A stretch of 64,000 bases of DNA, taken from an uncultured Bacteroidaceae bacterium. Its GTDB lineage: Bacteria; Bacteroidota; Bacteroidia; Bacteroidales; Bacteroidaceae. A program made the translations under genes and the position numbers. The DNA is taken from NCBI GenBank assembly GCA_905234605.1, contig CAJOIE010000001.1:186001-250000 (forward strand), read 5' to 3'. Numbering within the stretch: the first letter of the stretch is position 1; each line of letters starts with the position of its first letter. Positions 58,204-64,000 of this stretch are shown piece after piece. The notes beneath the pieces were generated by a model that made no database searches, was not told where the DNA came from, and was given only the letters and a program-made list of their open reading frames with translations.

Positions 58204-58911
58204 TCAGGGTGTGAAGGAGCTGCCGTCCCAGTGGAGGGTGACAGGCTGCAAGATGCCTTCGACGGCGCGCCGCTGTGCGCTATCAAGGAAGGCTGTCTGC
58301 ACGGTCAGAGTGACATCGGTGACGTCGGGGTCGAGGGCTATATGCACCGAGGTGACGTCGGTCAGTGCTGCCACGGCGGCTTCCACATCGGGAGTCATCA
58401 CGGCCGAGGGGGCAAGGAACGCCTGCACAGGCGGCAGGGCAAAAGGCACGGCAGGTGCAGAGCCGGAGGCTGCGGCAGCAGCGTCATGACGCGCAGCGAT
58501 GCCAGGCGAAAGCTCGTGCCATGCCGTGTCGGCCAGACTGAGGTGGGAGTCGCGCAGGCTGGCGGGTGCGTCCTCGCTGCCGAGCTCTACGGTGGAGACG
58601 ATGGCCACGACGCAGCCACCGCCGGACAGAGGCAGCAGCCGGGCCTCGAAGATGGTGTGCTCCGTGGTGCGCAGACGCATATAGGCCGCTGTCAGAACCT
58701 CCAGGACAACGGCATTCTCCATGCGGTCGCGCACACGTGCCTCCATGCCGTTCTCGATGAAGTCGATGCAGTCCAGGCGGTTGTTGCGTGTGAGCTGTGG
58801 CAGCACACTGTCGGGCATCGTAGCAAAGAGGTCGCGCATGCGTGGCTGCTGGGCATGCAGGAGGAGTGTGGCACAGAGTGCCGTGAGGAGCATCGTTAGT
58901 CGCTGTGTCAT
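58204..58911 (-). CDS. DUF3256-like secreted protein
   Basis: Signal peptide; MRDLFATMPDSVLPQLTRNNRLDCIDFIENGMEARVRDRM. Confidence 0.8.
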   Translation of the reverse strand: MTQRLTMLLTALCATLLLHAQQPRMRDLFATMPDSVLPQLTRNNRLDCIDFIENGMEARVRDRMENAVVLEVLTAAYMRLRTTEHTIFEARLLPLSGGGCVVAIVSTVELGSEDAPASLRDSHLSLADTAWHELSPGIAARHDAAAAASGSAPAVPFALPPVQAFLAPSAVMTPDVEAAVAALTDVTSVHIALDPDVTDVTLTVQTAFLDSAQRRAVEGILQPVTLHWDGSSFTP

Positions 58912-58923
58912 AGTCGGTTAGTA

Positions 58924-59880
58924 TTAACGGCTGCCGAGATACAGGAACAGCATCCCGAGCATCACGAGGAAGAGGTCGAAGGCCTTGGCGCGCAGGTTCT
59001 TCTCGTGGAAGATGATGGCTCCCACGGTGAACGACACGAGCACACTGCTGCGCCGCACCATGGAGACCACAGAGATGAGTGCCCCGGGCAGGCTGAGGGC
59101 ATAGAAGTAGGCAAAGTCGGCCACGGAGAGGAACACCGAGATGAGCGGTATGGCCCAGTGCCAGCGGAAGGCTGTCGCCGCAGGCAAAGGTGCACCTTGA
59201 GCGGCAGCCTGCCGCACGCGGCGTGCCTGCACACGGCGCATCACGAGCATCACCGCCGCCATGAGCACGAACTGGTAGGCGTTGTAGTAGCTCTGCACGG
59301 CCATACGGTTGAGCCCCACCCCGCCCTCGCCTACAGGTGCCATGATGTGCTTGTCGTAGAGACCACTCACGGCCCCGAGCGCGGCAGCCAGCACCACGAG
59401 GGCTATCCAGCGGTTGTGGCGGAAGTCGATGCCTTCGCGCCTGCCGCTGCGGCTGAGCATGAAGAAGCTCACCACGGCCAGGGTCACACCCATCCACTGG
59501 TACAGGTTCAGGTGCTCGCCGAACACAAGGAGTGCGCCCACAAGCACCATCACGGGGCGTGTGGCATTGATGGGTCCCACGATGGTGAGCGGCAGATGCT
59601 TGATGCCGAGATAGCCGCAGAGCCACGAGGAGAGCACAATCACTGCCTTGAGCACTATGAAGGCATGCTCACGCAGGCTGCAATGGGGCACGTAGAGCAG
59701 GTGCCCCACGTCGAACATCCCCATGCGCGAGGCCACCACGCAGGGCATGAAGATGAGCGTGCAGAACAAGGTGTTGAGCGTCAGCACAGGCACCACGGCA
59801 TTGTTGCGCAACGCCTGCTTCTTGCAGACGTCGTAGCAGCCTAAGAGGGCTGCCGAGCAGAAGGCCAACAGCAACCACAT
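58924..59880 (-). CDS. EamA/DMT-family transporter
   Basis: About 10 TM; LTIVGPINATRPVMVLVGALLVFGEHLNLYQWMGVTLAVVSFFML. Confidence 0.85.
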   Translation of the reverse strand: MWLLLAFCSAALLGCYDVCKKQALRNNAVVPVLTLNTLFCTLIFMPCVVASRMGMFDVGHLLYVPHCSLREHAFIVLKAVIVLSSWLCGYLGIKHLPLTIVGPINATRPVMVLVGALLVFGEHLNLYQWMGVTLAVVSFFMLSRSGRREGIDFRHNRWIALVVLAAALGAVSGLYDKHIMAPVGEGGVGLNRMAVQSYYNAYQFVLMAAVMLVMRRVQARRVRQAAAQGAPLPAATAFRWHWAIPLISVFLSVADFAYFYALSLPGALISVVSMVRRSSVLVSFTVGAIIFHEKNLRAKAFDLFLVMLGMLFLYLGSR

Positions 59881-59883
59881 AGG

Positions 59884-60660
59884 CTATGCGAAGATAGAGG
59901 ATGGATACTCGATATGCTCCAGGTAGAGCCCCCGTGCCGGCACACTGTCGCCTGCCGCAGCACGGCTCTGCTGCTCCACGACACGGCAGAAGCCCTCCTC
60001 CGTGAGCGCACCACGGCCCACCTCCATGAGTGTACCCACGATGGCACGCACCATGTTGCGCAGGAAACGGTCGGCAGTAACCTCGAAACGCCACCGGTTG
60101 TTGCCAAGCGGCACCCACCGTGCCCGCGTGACACGACAGATGTTGGTCTTGGCATCAGTGTTCACCTTTGAGAAGCTGGTGAAGTCGGAGTAGCGGAGCA
60201 AGTGCGCAGCAGCACGGTTCATGGCCTCGAAGTCGGGCACGGAGAGCAGTCGCCACGAGGCATCGCACAGAAACGGCGACTTGCAGGTGTGGACATAGTA
60301 GTAGTACGTCCGTGCCGTGGCAGAGAAACGGGCATGAGCGTCAGCCTGCACGGGCACGATGCGCTCCACGGCAACGTCGGGCGGCAACACCCCGTTGAGG
60401 CGGAAGCAGAGGAAGTCGGTCGGCGACTGCCCTACCCGCTGCGAGGCCGGCAGCTCGCTGGCATCGGCATCGAAATGAGCCACCATCATGTGGGCATGCA
60501 CGCCGGCATCCGTGCGTCCCGCACCCGTCACCGCCACAGCGCGACGCAGCAGGAGGCCGAGCGCATCCTGCAATGTGGCCTGCACACTCGCGCCGTTGGG
60601 TTGCACCTGCCACCCGTGGTAGGCTGTTCCGCAGTATGAGAGGTAGATGAAGTAGCGCAC
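59884..60660 (-). CDS. truA: tRNA pseudouridine(38-40) synthase
   Basis: YCGTAYHGWQVQPNGASVQATLQDAL, GAGRTDAGVHAHMMVAHFD, RFLRNMVRAIVGTLMEVG. Confidence 0.96.
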   Translation of the reverse strand: MRYFIYLSYCGTAYHGWQVQPNGASVQATLQDALGLLLRRAVAVTGAGRTDAGVHAHMMVAHFDADASELPASQRVGQSPTDFLCFRLNGVLPPDVAVERIVPVQADAHARFSATARTYYYYVHTCKSPFLCDASWRLLSVPDFEAMNRAAAHLLRYSDFTSFSKVNTDAKTNICRVTRARWVPLGNNRWRFEVTADRFLRNMVRAIVGTLMEVGRGALTEEGFCRVVEQQSRAAAGDSVPARGLYLEHIEYPSSIFA

Positions 60661-60699
60661 GCTGGTGTCTCGGTTGATGATAACAGGGTTACGAACTGG

Positions 60700-63063
60700 T
60701 CAGCGCACAAGCCGCTTGGTCACCGTGCCGCCCTGCCGCACGACATACAGACCGTGGCGCGACGGCAGCGACGTGCCCACATAGCGGCCGTCGGCAGTGT
60801 AGACGCTCACACGCTGCACGGCAGGCATCTCGCCCATGCCCACGGCAAGGAGGTTGAAGTGGCTCATCTGCACGTCGTCGATGTTGATGCGCTTGCCGCT
60901 GGTGCCCGAGGCCGTGAGACGCAGGCGCACCTCGCCGTCCACGAAGACGGGGAAAGCGTAGCGGCACCATGTAGCCTCGGGGATGCTGAGGTCGCTGACG
61001 ACGGGCACCCACGTTGCGCCACCGTCTGAAGAGATGTCCACACTGAGACGCGTGCCCTTGTCGGTATTATAGGGACCGGCATAGAACCACAGCGAGTCGC
61101 ACCCGCAGGGCTTGTCGGCAAGCATAGTGGCCGTGCCGCCCACCTTCAGGCGCACGGCACGGCTGTCGTTGCGGCGATTGTCGGAAGCGATGATAGCATC
61201 GGCCATGTGCCACAGCGCGGCCGAGCACTGCACGTCGGCCGCAGCGTAGGCACTCTTGGCAGTGAGCTCGAAGCTCTCAAAGAAGCCCCGAGTGTAGTCC
61301 ACGTCGGCCGAGAGCGTCACTTCCACATCGCTCACGCCGGAAGCAGACACCGTGAGCCCGCCCTCATAGTGCCCCTCAGCAGGCACCGCGCCAAGGCGCA
61401 CCAGCAGAAGGGTGTCGACAGTTGCCTTGAGGCTCATGGTGAGCTCCTGCGCCCAGTGCTCGCCGTCGGCACTCACCTCGAAGGGAGCCGAGCACGAGAG
61501 CACCACCTCGTTCTCCTTGGCTGGCAGATACTTGACCGAGAGTGTCTGCGGCAGAGCCGTGGAGGCCACATCGGGCATGGAAGAAAAGAGCAGGTAGTTG
61601 CTCGGCAGCTGCATGGAAGGCGACAGGGCAGGCATGTCCACCTGAACGGCCTCGCTGCTGAGGGTGCCGCCGGAGGCCGACACCTCATAATAATAGGTCT
61701 TGCTGGCTGCGAGCCCGCTGCTCACGACGAGGAACGTGTCGGCCACCTCGAAGGGCGAACCGCTGACAGCTTTCTTCGTGCCGTTCTTGTTGAGGGAGTA
61801 CACCTCGACCGTGTAGGTCTGTCCCTCGGCAAGCTGCATGTCCAGCCACGAGGCAGTGAAGCGTTTCACATACTGTGTGCACACGATGTCGCGCGGCGCA
61901 AAGGCAGGTATGCCGTCGACGACTGTCATGTGCAGCGGCACACGCTGCTCAAAGGCCTGGCCAGAGGTCAGCACGAGAGTGGCATCGTAGGTGCCGGCAG
62001 CAACGGCCGTGCCTGTGATGGGCAGAGTGCCGCCAGCAAGGAGGTCGGCCGCGCTGATGAAGGACACACCGGTGGCAAAGCCATCGCCCTCAATGCCGAC
62101 ATGGATGCCGTCTGACATGTTGCGGCCACGCACGGCCACGGTGCGTGCCAGCCCGCGCTGGAGCGACTGCATGCCGAAGTCTATGTCCATGCCTGCCGCT
62201 GGCACGAAGAGTTCAGGCTCCGTGCTCGCAGGGTCGATGAAGAAGATGTCGCCCACGCGCCCGCCCCACAGATAGTCGGCAAGCTCAGGCATGTCGACAA
62301 AGGGGTTGCGGTTGCCCTGGATGGAGGCTATCACCTCGTTGCGTGCACACTCCGTGTCGCTGACAGGGTCGGCCTCGGCCCATTCCATCATAAGGTCATA
62401 CACCCATGGGCGCATGGTCTGCCACGACGAGGGGTCGACAGTGAGCAGCCCCTCTGCGGTCGTCCACTCGCCGGCCATGTGCCCGTAGGCCGTGGCCATG
62501 TAGAAATATGTGCGTGCGAAGTCGCCCTTCCACTCGTCGGCAGGCTCCCAGACGACGATGAGGGAGTCGGCACTATAGCTGTCGGACAGCCCCACCCGTG
62601 TCATCCCGTTGTCGAAAGCCGTGGTGCCTGTCACCACGCCTATGGGGTTGTTGCTCTTGCGCCCGTTGGCATCACGGTCGGCGGGGTAGAGGTTGAAGAG
62701 GTCACAATATGCGTTGTTCACCGTATGCCCCCACCATGAGTTGGCCCAGATATGCTCGATGTTCATGCCTTCCACGGCCTTCGCCCCGTTGAAGCGGCGT
62801 TCCTGCATGCTGTAGCGGTCGCGCACAGTGCCGTCGCCCATATCGTCGGCTTGTGCGAAGCCGGCCCATGTGTGGCCCTCACCTCCGCCATAACTGAGCA
62901 CCGTGTGTGGCTGCACGAGGTCGTGAACAGCTGTCTTCAGGGCTGCACCCGACAGGCCCTGCACACGGCTCAGATAGTCCGTCTGCGTGGCTTGCGCGGC
63001 AAGCGAAGGCGCAAGTAGTTGCAGCAGTAACAGCACGAGGCCTGACCGACATGTTATTTGCAT
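60700..63063 (-). CDS. Secreted Endonuclease_I-type nuclease with adhesion-like domains and T9SS-like tail
   Basis: MNIEHIWANSWWGHTVNNAYCDLFNLYPADRDANGRKSNNPIG; fibronectin-like region; C-terminus VSVYTADGRYVGTSLPSRHGLYVVRQGGTVTKRLVR. Confidence 0.88.
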   Translation of the reverse strand: MQITCRSGLVLLLLQLLAPSLAAQATQTDYLSRVQGLSGAALKTAVHDLVQPHTVLSYGGGEGHTWAGFAQADDMGDGTVRDRYSMQERRFNGAKAVEGMNIEHIWANSWWGHTVNNAYCDLFNLYPADRDANGRKSNNPIGVVTGTTAFDNGMTRVGLSDSYSADSLIVVWEPADEWKGDFARTYFYMATAYGHMAGEWTTAEGLLTVDPSSWQTMRPWVYDLMMEWAEADPVSDTECARNEVIASIQGNRNPFVDMPELADYLWGGRVGDIFFIDPASTEPELFVPAAGMDIDFGMQSLQRGLARTVAVRGRNMSDGIHVGIEGDGFATGVSFISAADLLAGGTLPITGTAVAAGTYDATLVLTSGQAFEQRVPLHMTVVDGIPAFAPRDIVCTQYVKRFTASWLDMQLAEGQTYTVEVYSLNKNGTKKAVSGSPFEVADTFLVVSSGLAASKTYYYEVSASGGTLSSEAVQVDMPALSPSMQLPSNYLLFSSMPDVASTALPQTLSVKYLPAKENEVVLSCSAPFEVSADGEHWAQELTMSLKATVDTLLLVRLGAVPAEGHYEGGLTVSASGVSDVEVTLSADVDYTRGFFESFELTAKSAYAAADVQCSAALWHMADAIIASDNRRNDSRAVRLKVGGTATMLADKPCGCDSLWFYAGPYNTDKGTRLSVDISSDGGATWVPVVSDLSIPEATWCRYAFPVFVDGEVRLRLTASGTSGKRINIDDVQMSHFNLLAVGMGEMPAVQRVSVYTADGRYVGTSLPSRHGLYVVRQGGTVTKRLVR

Positions 63064-63100
63064 AGGCTGCTGTAGGTGAATGGGATGCTCTCTGATGGTG

Positions 63101-64000
63101 CTATTTCACAAGGACTTTCCTGCCGCGCCCGTCACGACGCACGACATAGGTGCCTTTCTTCAAGGGCAGCGTCGGCCCGATGTATTTGCCGTTGATGTCG
63201 TAGATGCCTGCATGCGGATGGCTGCCGCCAGGCATGTTGCTCTCTTGCGTGTTGCACCGTGGCTGGCTGATGCCTACTACTTCCCCTTGCTCTTGCTTGA
63301 CGGTAATGTCGAGCGACTTAATGCGACTCTGGCCGCCTGATGCAGTCACCATGAAAGGTTGCATTGAGCCCTCCCACGTGATGGTGCTCTTGTTGACCCA
63401 ACTGTATACGGTGCCATCGATGGTCACATCGCTGAGTTTGGTGTCGGAGGCATGAAAGACTACGCCTGTCACCTCGGCACCCTCTATCAGCATCACGGCA
63501 CCGCCATAGAGCCGCACTTCGCTGTCACGGGTGACTTCGGCGTTGGAGGAGTTATATGTGTAGTAGCTGATGGTCAACCCGAGAGCCGTAGTGGTGAAGC
63601 CTGCGCCATAGGTCGGGTGAGTTGCGGCCGTCCACGTCACCTGGCTGAAGTCCACGGTTCCTGACGTCGCGTCGGGGTTGTCCTGCGGGCTGTCGTCGCC
63701 ACCGCCATTGTCATCACCGCCGCTGCTGCCGCCATTCTCCCCGCCATCGCCATTGTCGCCACCGCCGTTGTCGGTCGTCTGTCCGTGCGGGAGCGAGGGG
63801 TCGAAGGCGTAGGATATGCTGTCGCCCCATACATACTCACACAGCGAGGGGTAGTCCACAAAGGGGTTGCGGTTGCCCTGTATGCCGTAGACAGCCTCGT
63901 TGCGTGCGCGCTCCACGTCGTCGACAGGATCTTGCTTTGCCCAGCGGAGGAACATCTTCAGTGTCCAGTCCTGCAGGCCGGGGTATGCCTTGCCGTCGAA
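63101..64000 (-). CDS. Second Endonuclease_I-type secreted protein, truncated by the window edge
   Basis: Frame stays open to 64000 (FDGKAYPGLQDWTLKMFLRWAKQDPVDDVERARNEAVYGIQGNRNPFVDYPSLCEYVWG, cf. RNEVIASIQGNRNPFVDMPELADYLWGG in the 60700 gene); C-terminus GTYVVRRDGRGRKVLVK. Confidence 0.8.
   Translation of the reverse strand, partial: FDGKAYPGLQDWTLKMFLRWAKQDPVDDVERARNEAVYGIQGNRNPFVDYPSLCEYVWGDSISYAFDPSLPHGQTTDNGGGDNGDGGENGGSSGGDDNGGGDDSPQDNPDATSGTVDFSQVTWTAATHPTYGAGFTTTALGLTISYYTYNSSNAEVTRDSEVRLYGGAVMLIEGAEVTGVVFHASDTKLSDVTIDGTVYSWVNKSTITWEGSMQPFMVTASGGQSRIKSLDITVKQEQGEVVGISQPRCNTQESNMPGGSHPHAGIYDINGKYIGPTLPLKKGTYVVRRDGRGRKVLVK

Noticed and set aside
1-64000. tRNA or rRNA genes
   Set aside because: Looked for T-arm (ggttcgaatcc-like) and rRNA signatures on both strands by eye; found none apart from the tmRNA.

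Overview
High-GC Bacteroidetes chromosome segment, most likely Bacteroidales/Prevotellaceae-like. The assignment rests on TAnnTTTGC-type promoters, T9SS-like C-terminal tails, SLBB/Wzc exopolysaccharide genes, DUF4831/DUF3256/DUF5689 families and a tmRNA tag GENTYALAA. The left part is mostly housekeeping: primary sigma factor, HtrA protease, RNase P RNA, a BrkB-like protein, tmRNA, obgE, nnr, hpt and adk. The middle (about 11.5-45.7 kb) is an exopolysaccharide synthesis region: SLBB export proteins, BY-kinase, two Wzz, Wzx, Wzy, several glycosyltransferases, a WbsX/GH99-like protein and an initiating sugar transferase. It is bracketed on both sides by very large secreted multi-module proteins, and an unannotated 57-aa ORF precedes the polysaccharide operon. 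The right part (49.4-64 kb) holds a probable extracellular nucleic-acid degradation/uptake cluster: TonB-type receptor, DUF5689 and OB-fold lipoproteins, a NUC1-type nuclease lipoprotein, an EEP nuclease, and two Endonuclease_I-type secreted proteins. The most unusual non-coding structures are: (1) an exact 88-bp-period tandem repeat abutting the tmRNA 3' end and carrying copies of its terminal sequence; (2) a dispersed intergenic CACCCTGCA/TGCAGGGTG family at five loci, several forming long hairpins; (3) a pair of MITE-like elements with apparent TIR covariation between the wza-like and wzc-like genes; (4) a frameshifted gene relic missed by the ORF track. All family assignments come from reading the sequences; no database search was run.
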